DNA of 64,000 nt from Bordetella genomosp. 7 (GCF_002261265.1 NZ_NEVK01000001.1:186001-250000); one strand, 5' to 3'; counted from the first letter of the stretch, positions 19,522 to 29,576 are shown. Made by a program: numbers and translations. Notes: a model not told the origin generated them from the letters alone.

Positions 19522-20094
19522 TCAGAGCAACACCCTCAGATGCTCATCCAGATGCACGGTAGGCGCCACGCGCCATCCGCTTTGGGCGTACCGCAGCCAG
19601 CGTCCCAGCACCAGGTGGGTCAACAGGCTGGCGTGGGCGGTGATGTTGGCATCGGCGGGCAGGTCGCCGTCGCTGACTGCCACGCGCAGAGATTGCTTCA
19701 GCGTGGCCTCGATGCGGTCGTTGATGTGGTTGATGCGTTCCTGCAGCCGGTTGTCTTCCGTGACCAGCGCGTCGCCGGTCAGCACCCGCGTCATGCCCTT
19801 GTTGCGCTCCGAGAATGCCAGCAGCATCGACACCGTCTTGCGCGCCTGGGCCAGGCCCAGCGGTTCGGCCGCGGCAATCTGGTTGATAAGGGTGAACAGG
19901 CTTACCTCGATAAACTCGATCAAGCCTTCGAACATCTGCGCCTTGCTGGCGAAATGCCGGTACAGAGCCGCTTCCGAAACCTGCATGCGGGCGGCCAGCG
20001 CCGCGGTGGTAATGCGTGCCGCATGTGGCTGCTCCAGCATTTCAGCCAAAGTTTGCAGGATCTGGTTTTTGCGTTCGCCGGGTTTGCTCGCCAT
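19522..20094 (-). CDS. slmA: Nucleoid occlusion factor SlmA (TetR family)
   Basis: 190-residue TetR-type DNA-binding protein. The N-terminal helix-turn-helix (ITTAALAARMQVSEAALYRHFASKAQMFEGLIEFIE, split here across residues 28-63) closely follows E. coli SlmA, as does the RVLTGDAL region. SlmA binds chromosomal sites and blocks FtsZ assembly over the nucleoid. Start ATG at 20094. It is downstream of the HAD phosphatase and argB on the same strand, with a 36-bp gap. Confidence 0.9.
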   Translation of the reverse strand: MASKPGERKNQILQTLAEMLEQPHAARITTAALAARMQVSEAALYRHFASKAQMFEGLIEFIEVSLFTLINQIAAAEPLGLAQARKTVSMLLAFSERNKGMTRVLTGDALVTEDNRLQERINHINDRIEATLKQSLRVAVSDGDLPADANITAHASLLTHLVLGRWLRYAQSGWRVAPTVHLDEHLRVLL

Positions 20095-20130
20095 GGGCCG
20101 ACAATCGGTGGATGGGAAGATGGGCCGCCG

Positions 20131-20876
20131 CTAGCGCCGCAACGGACGGCGGCGCAGCAGCAGGTCGCTTACCGAGTTTACCCGCAAGTCGACATAGCCC
20201 GGCCGGTGGCAGGATGCGCGCGCAAAAGGCGTGCCGGGATGGTACACGTGGACGGTGCCGACCCCTACGCGGCGGGCGCCGCGCAGGTTGGGCAGCGTAT
20301 CTTCGACGAGCACCGCGCGCGCCGCGGGCACGCCTTCGCGCGCCAGCACGTAGCGCAGCAGGGCCGGCGAGGGCTTGGGCCGGAACTCGCCATGCAGGCG
20401 CATGTGCTCGATGGCCCAGATGCTGTCGAACTGGCGCAGTATGCCCAGCCGCCTGAGCACCGCGCGCGCGTAGTCGAAAGGCGCGTTGGTCAACAGCACC
20501 TTGCGGCCCGGCAGCCGGCGCAGCTTGTCGGCCAACGCCGATTCGGCGCGCACCAGCGGATTGACGTCGAAATCATGGCTGCGGCGCAGGAAGGCATGGG
20601 CGTCCACGCCATGGTGGCGCACCATACCGATCACGGTGGCGCCGTAGCGATGCCAATACTTGGCGCGCAACTCGTTGGCCGTGTCGATGTCCACGTCCAG
20701 CGCTTCGGCCACTGCCGCCGTCATGCCCTGGTCGATGCGGGGAAAGATCGCGTGCGAGGTGTCGTGCAGGGTATTGTCGAGGTCGAACAGCCACAGCCGT
20801 TCAGCCACGGCCGTGGCCGCGCGGCGCGAGCGGCGCAGGCGCGCCGCCGGCCGCAGCAGATGGCGGCGAACCTGCA

Positions 20877-20877
<1 letters not shown>
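20131..20877 (-). CDS. HAD-superfamily pyrimidine 5'-nucleotidase-like hydrolase
   Basis: 248-residue HAD phosphatase. Motif I FDLDNTLHD gives Asp32 and Asp34; motif II is LLTNA; motif III Lys lies in FRPKPSP; motif IV is VEDTLPN. The cap with NxLHDTSHAIFPRID resembles SDT1/pyrimidine 5'-nucleotidases, so nucleotide dephosphorylation is the best guess. An Arg-rich N-terminal leader precedes the domain. ATG at 20877 shares its A with the argB stop (TGATG), implying coupled translation. Confidence 0.85.
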
Positions 20878-22014
<1,137 letters not shown>

Positions 22015-22800
22015 ATGCGTTTTCTCTTTGCCCGGACGGCCCTGCTGGCGTCCGCCTTCTTCCTGGCCGGTGCGGCCCAAGCCGACAAACTGGTCGTGGG
22101 CGCCACGCAAGTGCCGCACGCCGAAATCCTGGAAGTGGTCAAGCCCGTGCTCGCCAAAGACGGCGTAGAGCTCGACATCAAGGTGTTCAGCGACTACGTG
22201 CAGCCTAACCTGCAGCTGGCCGACAAAGAGCTGGACGCGAACTTCTTCCAGCACCAGCCCTACCTGGACACCTTCAACAAAGACCGCGGCACCAAGCTGG
22301 TGTCGGTTGGCCTGGTCCACGTCGAGCCGTTCGGCGGCTACTCGCGCAAGGTGAAGTCGGTGGCCGAGCTGCCCCAGGGCGCCACGATAGCCATCCCGAA
22401 CGACCCGTCCAACAGCGGCCGTGCCTTGCTGCTGCTGCAGAAGCAGGGCCTGATCAAGCTGAAAGACCCCTCCAACATCGTCGCCACGCCGCTGGACGTG
22501 GTGGAAAATCCCAAGCAGCTGAAATTCCGCGAGCTCGAGGCCGCCATGTTGCCGCGCGCGCTCGATGACGTGGCGCTGGCGCTCATCAACACCAACTACG
22601 CCCTCGAGGCCGGCCTGGTGCCCACCAAAGACGCCCTGTTCATCGAGGGCGCGGATTCGCCCTACGCGAACCTGGTGGCCGCGCGCCCCGACAACAAGGA
22701 CGCGCCCGCCATCAAGAAGCTGGTCGACGCCCTGCACACGCCCGAGGTGAAAGCGTTCATCCAGGACAAGTACAAGGGCGCTGTCGTACCGGCGTTCTGA
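22015..22800 (+). CDS. MetQ/NlpA-family substrate-binding protein (orphan)
   Basis: 261-residue periplasmic receptor of the methionine-type ABC importers. Family features: KLVVGATQVPHAEILEVV, DYVQPNLQLADKELDANFFQH, AIPNDPSNSGRALLLLQ and NTNYALEAGL. The leader ends LAGAAQA before Asp-Lys, a signal peptidase I-type site; there is no lipobox cysteine, unlike most MetQ/NlpA proteins. No ABC ATPase or permease gene lies beside it. Ligand probably methionine or a related amino acid (inferred). Confidence 0.9.
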   Translation: MRFLFARTALLASAFFLAGAAQADKLVVGATQVPHAEILEVVKPVLAKDGVELDIKVFSDYVQPNLQLADKELDANFFQHQPYLDTFNKDRGTKLVSVGLVHVEPFGGYSRKVKSVAELPQGATIAIPNDPSNSGRALLLLQKQGLIKLKDPSNIVATPLDVVENPKQLKFRELEAAMLPRALDDVALALINTNYALEAGLVPTKDALFIEGADSPYANLVAARPDNKDAPAIKKLVDALHTPEVKAFIQDKYKGAVVPAF

Positions 22801-22812
22801 GCCTCGTCTCGT

Positions 22813-22847
22813 ACAGGCGGCGGCCCCATGCGGGGCGGCCGCCGCGG
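22813..22847. terminator. GC-rich hairpin between convergent genes
   Basis: An inverted repeat GGCGGCGGCCCC / GGGGCGGCCGCC around ATGC lies between the metQ stop and the convergent dioxygenase stop. It could end transcription from either side, but has no T tract on either strand. Confidence 0.4.
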
Positions 22848-23672
22848 TCAGGCGGGGCGTTCGCCCTTGAGGGTGATGCGATGCATCACCCGCCGGAAAC
22901 CGTGGTAGTCATTTACCGGGTTGTGCTGCGTACAGCGGTTATCCCAGAACGCGATGGTGTCGGGTGTCCAGGTAAAGCGGCAGGTGAATTCGGGCTTGAC
23001 CTGGTGGTCGAACAGAAACCGCAGCAGCGGCGCCGATTCTTCGGGGCGCATGCCCTTGATGCCCACCGTATGGGCCACGTTCACATACAGCGCCTTGCGG
23101 CCCGTTTCGGGGTGGGTGCGCACCACGGGGTGCTCGGCCACGTAGTCCTTCGGCGCCGCGCCAGGCCCATCGGTGCGCATGCGGTCTTCGCGCGTCTTGG
23201 ATACGTCGGCCTGGGCTGAACTGTTGATGCCCACCAGCCCGTCAAGCAGCCCGCGCATCGTCTCCGACAGCGCTTCGTAGGCCAGATACTGGTTGGCGAA
23301 CATGGTGTCGCCGCCGTATGGCGGAATTTCGCGCGAGAGCAGCATCGAACCCATGGGCGGCTCTTGCAGATAGGTGGTGTCCGAATGCCAGATGCCGCCG
23401 AAGTTCAGCGTCTCGTGTTCCAGTTTCTTGACTTCGATGATCGTGGGATAGCCTTGCAGCCCACGCACGAAAGGGTATTCGATCGGCTTGCCCATCGCCT
23501 GGCCAAAGGCCAGGTATTGCGCGGCAGTGAGCTTCTGGTCTTTGATGAATATGACCTGGTGGTCGAGCAGGGCCCGGCGCACGTCGGCAGCCTGTTCGTC
23601 GGTCAGTCCGGCAGCCAGGTCCAGGCCGGACAATTCGGCGCCCAGGGCGCCAGCGATCTTGCGGATTTTCAT
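22848..23672 (-). CDS. TauD/TfdA-family Fe(II)/2-oxoglutarate dioxygenase
   Basis: 274-residue non-haem iron oxygenase. The metal triad is His96-x-Asp98 (IWHSDTTY) and His250 (CTQHNPVNDYHG), and Arg260/261 sits where 2-oxoglutarate binds. Family members hydroxylate taurine, phenoxyacids, alkylsulfates or related compounds; the substrate here is not readable. A LysR regulator is encoded 121 bp upstream on the same strand, and the AT-rich spacer looks like a regulated promoter. Confidence 0.88.
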   Translation of the reverse strand: MKIRKIAGALGAELSGLDLAAGLTDEQAADVRRALLDHQVIFIKDQKLTAAQYLAFGQAMGKPIEYPFVRGLQGYPTIIEVKKLEHETLNFGGIWHSDTTYLQEPPMGSMLLSREIPPYGGDTMFANQYLAYEALSETMRGLLDGLVGINSSAQADVSKTREDRMRTDGPGAAPKDYVAEHPVVRTHPETGRKALYVNVAHTVGIKGMRPEESAPLLRFLFDHQVKPEFTCRFTWTPDTIAFWDNRCTQHNPVNDYHGFRRVMHRITLKGERPA

Positions 23673-23754
23673 GTCGATCGGGATTCCACGCAGGCAGACC
23701 GTGCCCGCAACGGCTACATGGTATGCCGGCGTGGACCTGGGAACAAATCAAATA

Positions 23755-23782
23755 ATATTAGGGTTTGTTCAGGAAAATTTAA
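23755..23782 (-). promoter_or_regulatory. Candidate promoter of the dioxygenase gene
   Basis: On the minus strand TTAAAT (23782-23777), a 16-bp spacer and TAATAT (23760-23755) form a plausible sigma-70 promoter. They lie in a strongly AT-rich stretch unlike its surroundings, just downstream of the LysR gene. Confidence 0.35.
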
Positions 23783-23793
23783 TAATGGCGCGG

Positions 23794-24684
23794 CTAGGCG
23801 GCGTCGCCGGAACCCAGCATTTCCACCAGTCGGGCGCCGGCCGGCGATAGCGTGTACCCGCGGATGGTGACCACCGCAATCGTACGGTGCAGGGCGGGCC
23901 GCGTGATGCGCACGGCAGTCAGCGTCGTGCCGCGCGGAATGGCGATGCGCGGCAGGATGCCTGCGCCCAGGCCGGCTTCGACCATGGCGATCAGCGTGCT
24001 GGCATGCGTGAACTCGTAGCCCAGGTCGGCCTTGATGCCGCTGGCCTGAAGCGCCGCTTCCAGATGGTTGCGAAACATCGAGTTGGGTGCCAGCGTCAGC
24101 AGCCGCAGGCGCGTGACTTCGCGCAAGGTGATGGCCTGCCGGCCGTTGTGACGGTAGCCGTGCGGCAGCAGCGCGCAGTATTCGTCGTTGAATAGCGGGT
24201 GGAATTCAAGATCGGGACGCTTGTCTTCCACCGGCCCGATGCCGAAATCGACTTCGCGCCGGCGTACGGCTTCGAGCAGGTCGTGGTGGGTGAGTTCGCG
24301 TACCCGCACCGCAATGCCGGGATAGTGGCGGGCATAGGCCGTCAGCACGGCGGGCAGCCGCGTGCCCGCCACGGTGGGCACACAGGCAAAGGCCAGGTTG
24401 CCTTGCTGCGCATTGGCGGCCTGCTGGATGCGGGCCAGCCCGCTGTCGAGTTCGGCCAGGGCCTTGCGCGCGCTGATCAGCAGCTCTTCGCCTTCGGGCG
24501 TGAGTTCGACCCGGCGGGTGGTGCGGTGGAACAGCGCCACGCCCAGCTGGGACTCGAGCTGCTTGACCTGCATGCTGATGGCAGGCAGCGACACGAACGA
24601 TTGTTCGGCGGCCTTGCGAAAGCTGCCATGCTCGGCAACCGATACAAAGGCTGACAGCAGTTTGAAATTGAACGTCGCGGACAT
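23794..24684 (-). CDS. LysR-family transcriptional regulator
   Basis: 296 residues. The N-terminal winged helix-turn-helix (FKLLSAFVSVAEHGSFRKAAE ... ISMQVKQLESQLG) is followed by a periplasmic-binding-like effector domain. It is oriented with the downstream dioxygenase gene, which is its likely target. Effector unknown. It follows the TlpA-like gene by 20 bp and could be transcribed with it. Confidence 0.9.
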   Translation of the reverse strand: MSATFNFKLLSAFVSVAEHGSFRKAAEQSFVSLPAISMQVKQLESQLGVALFHRTTRRVELTPEGEELLISARKALAELDSGLARIQQAANAQQGNLAFACVPTVAGTRLPAVLTAYARHYPGIAVRVRELTHHDLLEAVRRREVDFGIGPVEDKRPDLEFHPLFNDEYCALLPHGYRHNGRQAITLREVTRLRLLTLAPNSMFRNHLEAALQASGIKADLGYEFTHASTLIAMVEAGLGAGILPRIAIPRGTTLTAVRITRPALHRTIAVVTIRGYTLSPAGARLVEMLGSGDAA

Positions 24685-24704
24685 GCGCGCGGCCGCGTGG
24701 ATGA

Positions 24705-25199
24705 TCAGCCGGCCGCCAGTGCTTTTTCGATGGCGGCGTGGAATTCGGCCTTGTCGTAGTCGCCCAGGTAGCGCTTGATGATGCGCCCCTGCTTGTCGAC
24801 CAGGAAGGCGCTGGGCGTGAGCTTGACGTCGCCGAAGGCGCGTGCGATTTCACCGCTGACGTCCAGGGCCACCGGGAAGGGCAGCTTGCGCGTTTCGGCG
24901 AAATTGAGCACGTAGTTGGGCGGGTCGTAGCTCATGGCCACGGCCACGGTTTCGTAGCCCTTGGGCGCGTACGCGTTGTAGGTGTCGATGTTGTCGGGCA
25001 TCTGCTTGACGCAGGTGACGCAGCTCGTGGCCCAGAACTTCACCAGCACGACCTTGCCCCGCAGGTCGTGCATGCTGAACTTCCTGCCGTCGATGGTGGT
25101 AAAGGCCACATCGGGGGCGGGGGCGGCGGGGCGCCATATGAACCAGGCCCCGATGCCGGCCGCCACCAGGACGGCCAGGGAAAGAATGAGTTTTTTCAT
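24705..25199 (-). CDS. TlpA-like thioredoxin-fold protein
   Basis: 164 residues. One N-terminal membrane anchor (about 3-22) exports the thioredoxin fold to the periplasm. The redox site is Cys60-Val-Thr-Cys63 in FWATSCVTCVKQMP, and the cis-proline follows as LTPSAF. Family members reduce or transfer disulfides, for example during cytochrome maturation. It starts one base after the stop of the BON-domain gene upstream on the same strand. Confidence 0.9.
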   Translation of the reverse strand: MKKLILSLAVLVAAGIGAWFIWRPAAPAPDVAFTTIDGRKFSMHDLRGKVVLVKFWATSCVTCVKQMPDNIDTYNAYAPKGYETVAVAMSYDPPNYVLNFAETRKLPFPVALDVSGEIARAFGDVKLTPSAFLVDKQGRIIKRYLGDYDKAEFHAAIEKALAAG

Positions 25200-25937
25200 T
25201 TACTTGATAGGCATGACTTCGACGCCGCCGACCTGACCGCCGGTGCCGGTTTCGATGGGCGCCGCGTGGGACTGCGACGAGCCGCCCGCCGGTTGCGGCG
25301 TGCTGGCGCTGGCCGGGCCCGACAGCCGCACGGCTTCTTCGCGGCTGATGATCTGGAACAGCTTGACAACCTTGGCCACGCCGCCGACTTGGGATGCGGC
25401 CGTGGCCGCATAGTTGCCTTCGGCTTCGGTGACCATGCCCAGCAGGTAGACGACGCTGCGGTCGGTCGTGACGACGATGGTGGCCGAGGGCACGTACTTG
25501 GTGTTGAGCAGCGCGGTCTTGACCTTGGACGTCAGCCACGTGTCGTTGGAGCGGGTGCCGAACGAGGCCGCAGGGCCGACGTTCATCTGGTTGACCACCG
25601 ACTTGACGTGCTGGATGCCTCGCGCGATTTCGGTGGCCTGCGCCTTGGCGGCCTCGGAAGGGGCGTCGCCGGTGAGCAGCACCAGGCCGTTATACGACAC
25701 AGCACTGATGCGGGCGGCATCGCCGAGCTTCTGGCTGATCTGGTATTCGGCCTTGAACGCGATGTTCTGGTCTTCGAGCTGCGCGCCCGACGTACGACGA
25801 TCGGTGATGACCACTGCCGTGGTGGCCGCCGCGCCGCCCACCACCAGCGGCGCGCATGCCGACAGCGACAGGGCGGCGGTGCCGAGCATGGCGGCCAGCA
25901 GCAGCGGTCGGGCAACTGTCTTGGCGTCGGGCATCAT
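25200..25937 (-). CDS. BON-domain outer-membrane lipoprotein (DolP/YraP-like)
   Basis: 245 residues. A lipoprotein signal with lipobox LSAC (Cys about 28) precedes two BON domains (about 50-115 and 130-200). The ends of the domains read LLTGDAPSEAAKAQ and YLLGMVTEAEGNYA. DolP proteins support outer-membrane integrity. The C-terminal 40 residues are Gly/Ser/Pro-rich and not conserved. It overlaps gmhA by ATGA in a yraN-gmhA-dolP order like that of E. coli yraN-diaA-yraP. Confidence 0.88.
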   Translation of the reverse strand: MMPDAKTVARPLLLAAMLGTAALSLSACAPLVVGGAAATTAVVITDRRTSGAQLEDQNIAFKAEYQISQKLGDAARISAVSYNGLVLLTGDAPSEAAKAQATEIARGIQHVKSVVNQMNVGPAASFGTRSNDTWLTSKVKTALLNTKYVPSATIVVTTDRSVVYLLGMVTEAEGNYAATAASQVGGVAKVVKLFQIISREEAVRLSGPASASTPQPAGGSSQSHAAPIETGTGGQVGGVEVMPIK

Positions 25938-26527
25938 TCGGTGTCTCCTAGAAGTAGGGCGTCAATACCGTCGCACATGGCATGCAGCATCAGGGCGTGG
26001 ATTTCCTGGATGCGCATGGTGCGGTCGTTGGGTACACATAAATGGACGTCGTGCGCGGTCAAGAGTTCACTTATTACCCCGCCGCCCTTGCCGGTAAGCG
26101 CAATGACCGACATTTCGCGGTCGTGGGCAGCCTGTACGGCGCGCACCACGTTCGCGGAATTGCCGCTGGTGGAAATGGCCACCAGCAGGTCGCCTGGCTG
26201 GCCCAGGGCGCCCACCTGGCGTTCGTAGATTTCTTCGAAGCCGTAGTCGTTGCCGACCGCGGTCAGGATGGCGGTGTCGGTGTTCAGGGCGATGCCCGCC
26301 AGGGGCAGGCGTTCGCGCTCGAACCGGCCGACCAGTTCGGCGATGAAATGCTGGGCGTCGGCGGCCGAACCGCCGTTGCCGCATGCCAGAATCTTGCCAT
26401 TGTTGGCCAGGGCGGCGAACAGCATGTCGACCGCGCTGGCCAGCGGGGCCGACAGGGCTTGCATGCTTGCTTCGCAGGCGGCCATGGCATCGCGAAAGTG
26501 CGACGTCATGCGAGAGGTCATATCCAT
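25934..26527 (-). CDS. gmhA: Phosphoheptose isomerase (GmhA-type SIS protein)
   Basis: 197-residue SIS-domain protein. It would convert sedoheptulose 7-phosphate to the heptose precursor of LPS core. All four metal ligands expected of GmhA are present: His60, Glu64, Gln174 and His182. The paralogue DiaA, which occupies this locus in E. coli, lacks the glutamate. The start ATG at 26527 is preferred; another in-frame ATG lies at 26536. It overlaps the BON-domain gene downstream. Confidence 0.85.
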   Translation of the reverse strand: MDMTSRMTSHFRDAMAACEASMQALSAPLASAVDMLFAALANNGKILACGNGGSAADAQHFIAELVGRFERERLPLAGIALNTDTAILTAVGNDYGFEEIYERQVGALGQPGDLLVAISTSGNSANVVRAVQAAHDREMSVIALTGKGGGVISELLTAHDVHLCVPNDRTMRIQEIHALMLHAMCDGIDALLLGDTE

Positions 26528-26557
26528 GGCCCGCATTATCTCATGGCGGCAGGCGGG

Positions 26558-27046
26558 CTAAGGGGTGAACGCGGCCGCCAGCCAGCACGCCCTGCCGCCG
26601 TCGAAGGCCACGACATCAAAGCGCACCGGGGGTGTGCGGCCACCCCAGTGGCGCAGCGCCAGTGCGGGCAGCAGCAGGGCGGCGCACCGTGCCAGCCGGG
26701 CCTGCTTGGCCCGCCCCACGCTGGCGGCCGCCCCGCCGTAGCGGTGGCCGGTGCGGGCGCGCACCTCTACGAACACCAGGGTATCGCCGTCGCGCATGAC
26801 CAGGTCGATCTCGCCTGCCCGGCAATGCAGGTTGCGCGCCAGCGGCGCCAGGCCGGCGGCCGTCAGCAGGGCAAGCGCCCGGGTTTCATGCGTATGGCCG
26901 GCGCGTTGCGTGGGCGACCGGCGGGGCGCTTCGGCGCGCGCCGGCGGACGGGCCGTGCGCCCGGCGGCGGCGCGGCGCCGCTTCAGCAGCCGCTGTTGCG
27001 CCTGCCGGGCGCGCGCGTAGGCAATTTCCAGGAAAGGGTCGGACAT
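26558..27046 (-). CDS. YraN/UPF0102 family nuclease-like protein
   Basis: 162 residues. The C-terminal ~110 residues carry the family core ([21 protein letters not shown]) with the Glu-Asp-Glu arrangement of restriction-endonuclease-like folds. A basic, low-complexity N-terminal extension of about 50 residues precedes it. Role not established; possibly DNA processing. Divergent from rsmI, as in E. coli where yraN sits near yraL (rsmI), but the lpoA gene usually found between them is absent here. Confidence 0.85.
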   Translation of the reverse strand: MSDPFLEIAYARARQAQQRLLKRRRAAAGRTARPPARAEAPRRSPTQRAGHTHETRALALLTAAGLAPLARNLHCRAGEIDLVMRDGDTLVFVEVRARTGHRYGGAAASVGRAKQARLARCAALLLPALALRHWGGRTPPVRFDVVAFDGGRACWLAAAFTP

Positions 27047-27111
27047 GGGCGTGATCCGGGCCGATGGGAGGGCTACACTGGCACAATTTGCCGCCTGGCC
27101 GCCATCCGACT

Positions 27112-28056
27112 ATGAACCTGAATGTCCCGCCTGCGATCGCCGGCGATGCCTGGAGCCGCATGGCCGAGCGTGTCGCCGGCCAGCACTGGCCCGAGGCCAC
27201 GCTTTACGTTGTGGCGACTCCCATTGGCAACCTGGGCGATCTGGGGTTGCGTGCGTGGCAGGCGCTGTCGCGGGCCGACGTGATCGCCGCCGAAGACACC
27301 CGCGCCAGCCGCAGCCTGCTCGACGCCTGGGGAATTTCCACGCCCCTGATGGCCGCACACCGGCACAACGAGGCTGCCGCCGCGCAGGGCATCTGCGAAC
27401 GCCTGGCGCAAGGCCAGCGTGTGGCGCTGGTGTCAGACGCGGGCGCGCCCGCCGTCAGCGACCCCGGCGCGCGCGTGGTGCGGGCCGTGCGCGCGGCCGG
27501 CTACGCCGTCGTGCCGGTGCCCGGCCCCAGCGCGGTGATCGCCGCGCTGATGGGCAGCGGCGCCACCTCGGACGAAAACCCGGCTTATGCATTTGCGGGC
27601 TTCGCCCCGGCCAAGTCCGCTGCGCGCCAGCGTTGGCTGCGCTCGTGGTGCGCGCTGCCGGCCCCGGTGGTGATGTTCGAGTCGCCGCATCGCCTGGGCG
27701 CCTGCCTGGCGGACTTGCTCGATGTGTGCGGCCCCGGGCGCCTGCTGACCATCGCCCGCGAACTGACCAAGCGATTCGAGCAAATCGTCACTTTGCCCCT
27801 GTCGGAAGCGGCCGGCTGGCTGGCAGCCGACCCGCATCGCGCGCAGGGCGAGTTCGTGCTGATCGTGCACGCCGCAGAAGCCGCCCCGGCCGATTCCGCA
27901 AACCCGGAAGATCCGGCCACCGGCGTGCTGCTCGATGCGCTGCTGGAAACCCTGTCGGTGCGCGACGCAGCGCGCGTGGCCGCCAAAGTGACAGGCCAGC
28001 CGCGCGACGCCCTGTACGCCGCGGCGCTGGCCAGGAAGGCGCGCGCAGGCTCATGA
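27112..28056 (+). CDS. rsmI: 16S rRNA (cytidine-1402 2'-O) methyltransferase RsmI
   Basis: 314-residue SAM-dependent tetrapyrrole-methylase-fold enzyme that modifies 16S rRNA C1402. Motifs: LYVVATPIGNLGDLGLRA, AAEDTRASRSLL, VALVSDAGAPAVSDPGAR (within 20) and PVPGPSAVIAAL. ATG at 27112 gives a normal length; an in-frame ATG 48 bases upstream is less likely. It overlaps ogt by ATGA. Confidence 0.95.
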   Translation: MNLNVPPAIAGDAWSRMAERVAGQHWPEATLYVVATPIGNLGDLGLRAWQALSRADVIAAEDTRASRSLLDAWGISTPLMAAHRHNEAAAAQGICERLAQGQRVALVSDAGAPAVSDPGARVVRAVRAAGYAVVPVPGPSAVIAALMGSGATSDENPAYAFAGFAPAKSAARQRWLRSWCALPAPVVMFESPHRLGACLADLLDVCGPGRLLTIARELTKRFEQIVTLPLSEAAGWLAADPHRAQGEFVLIVHAAEAAPADSANPEDPATGVLLDALLETLSVRDAARVAAKVTGQPRDALYAAALARKARAGS

Positions 28057-28616
28057 CGCGGGCCGATATCCGGGCCCCGGTGGCCTACCTGGACGCCGAT
28101 ACCCCGCTGGGCGGCCTGCGCCTGGCCGCCAGCGACGCGGCGCTGCAGGGGGCGTGGTTCCTGGACCAGTGGGACCTGCCGCCGCCGTCGGCCGCGTGGC
28201 GGCTGGCGCCCGAACATGCCGTGCTGGTGCAGGCCCGCGGGCAACTGGCCGAATGGTTCGCGGGCAAACGGCGCGAATTCCGGGTGCCGCTCGACCCCCG
28301 CGGCACGCCGTTCCAGCAGGCCGTGTGGCAGGCGCTGCTGGCCCTGCCGTTCGGCGCAACATGCAGTTATGGCGAACTGGCGCAGGCCATAGGCAAGCCC
28401 AAGGCCGTGCGCGCGGCGGCGCAGGCGATCGGCCGCAACCCCATTTCGATCTTCATCCCGTGTCACCGTGTGGTGGGCCGCGACACGTCGCTGACGGGTT
28501 TCGGCGGCGGGCTGGCGCGCAAGCACGCGCTGCTGGCGCACGAAGGGCACCGCTATCCCGGGCAGAACGCGCGGGCGCGACGCATTACCGACGGGCAGGC
28601 GGAGCTGCCCTGGTAA
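28053..28616 (+). CDS. ogt: Methylated-DNA-protein cysteine methyltransferase
   Basis: 187-residue suicide repair protein that removes O6-alkyl groups from guanine. The acceptor Cys137 lies in IPCHRVVGRD, preceded by the helix-turn-helix region YGELAQAIGKPKAVRAA. It overlaps the rsmI stop by ATGA, so the two are translationally coupled. Single-domain Ogt/AGT type without an Ada regulatory domain. Confidence 0.94.
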   Translation: MTRADIRAPVAYLDADTPLGGLRLAASDAALQGAWFLDQWDLPPPSAAWRLAPEHAVLVQARGQLAEWFAGKRREFRVPLDPRGTPFQQAVWQALLALPFGATCSYGELAQAIGKPKAVRAAAQAIGRNPISIFIPCHRVVGRDTSLTGFGGGLARKHALLAHEGHRYPGQNARARRITDGQAELPW

Positions 28617-28646
28617 ACGGCCAGGCCGCGCCAGCCCGCGTCAGTG

Positions 28647-29576
28647 TCAGTAAGTGGCCAGGCTGGGCAGGATGCCGGTGCGATCGGCCACCTGCCGCGC
28701 GGCGCCCAGCGCCGTCGCGCGGTCGGTGTACGGGCCGATGCGCACCCGGTACAGGCCGCCTGCCTGCTGCACCCTGGCCGGCGGCGTTTCGGCGGCGGCG
28801 TCCAGTTGCGCGTTGACCTGTTGCATCAGGGTCTGCGCATTGGCCGGCTGGCTGAAAGCGCCCACCTGCAGGTAGACGCCGCTGGCCGCGTCCGCGCCCG
28901 AGCCTGGCGAGGCCGGCGCCAGCTCGGCGACGACAACTTCCGTGGCGGCCAGAGGGGGGGCGTCAGCCACGGTTTGCGCCGAAGCCGCACTGGCGACGCC
29001 CGCGCTGCGTTCCTGCGCCAGCCGGATTTCGCCCGGCAGGATGCGTTCGACCACCACTTCGCCGCTGCCGGGCTCGATGATGCCCAGTTTGTGCGCCGCT
29101 GCATACGACAGGTCGATGATGCGGCCGCCGTGGAACGGCCCGCGGTCGTTGATCCGCACCACCACGGTGCGGCCGTTGATGCTGCTGGTGACGCGCGCAT
29201 AGCTGGGCAGCGGCAGCGTGGGGTGGGCAGCCGTCATGGCGTACATGTCGTAGACCTCGCCGATGGAGGTGCGCCTGCCATGGAATTTCTTGCCGTACCA
29301 CGAGGCGATGCCGCGTTGCTTATAGGCGTGGTCCTGGTCGGCCACGGGCACGTAGCGTTTTCCGAACACCGAATATGGCCGGTTGGCGCCGCCGGCCAGG
29401 GGTTCGAGGCGCGGAATCGCGTCGGGAATGTTGTCCAGGTCGGACGGCGGATGGGCGCCCGGGCCGTCGTCCTGGTAATAGCCGCCGGCCTTGCGGGTGC
29501 CGGGCGACGAGCAGCCGGCGATCAGCACCGCCAGGCCAAGCAGCACGGGAGCGAGAATCAGGCGGCTACGGTTCAT
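28647..29576 (-). CDS. rlpA: RlpA-like septal lipoprotein, DPBB and SPOR domains
   Basis: 309 residues. A lipoprotein signal with LIAGC (Cys22) leads to a double-psi beta-barrel (GIASWYGKKFHGRRTSIGE and RINDRGPFHGGRIIDLS, about 88-170) and a C-terminal SPOR domain (about 230-305). SPOR domains bind denuded glycan at the septum, and RlpA can be a lytic transglycosylase. The start overlaps the rapZ stop by four bases. Confidence 0.92.
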   Translation of the reverse strand: MNRSRLILAPVLLGLAVLIAGCSSPGTRKAGGYYQDDGPGAHPPSDLDNIPDAIPRLEPLAGGANRPYSVFGKRYVPVADQDHAYKQRGIASWYGKKFHGRRTSIGEVYDMYAMTAAHPTLPLPSYARVTSSINGRTVVVRINDRGPFHGGRIIDLSYAAAHKLGIIEPGSGEVVVERILPGEIRLAQERSAGVASAASAQTVADAPPLAATEVVVAELAPASPGSGADAASGVYLQVGAFSQPANAQTLMQQVNAQLDAAAETPPARVQQAGGLYRVRIGPYTDRATALGAARQVADRTGILPSLATY

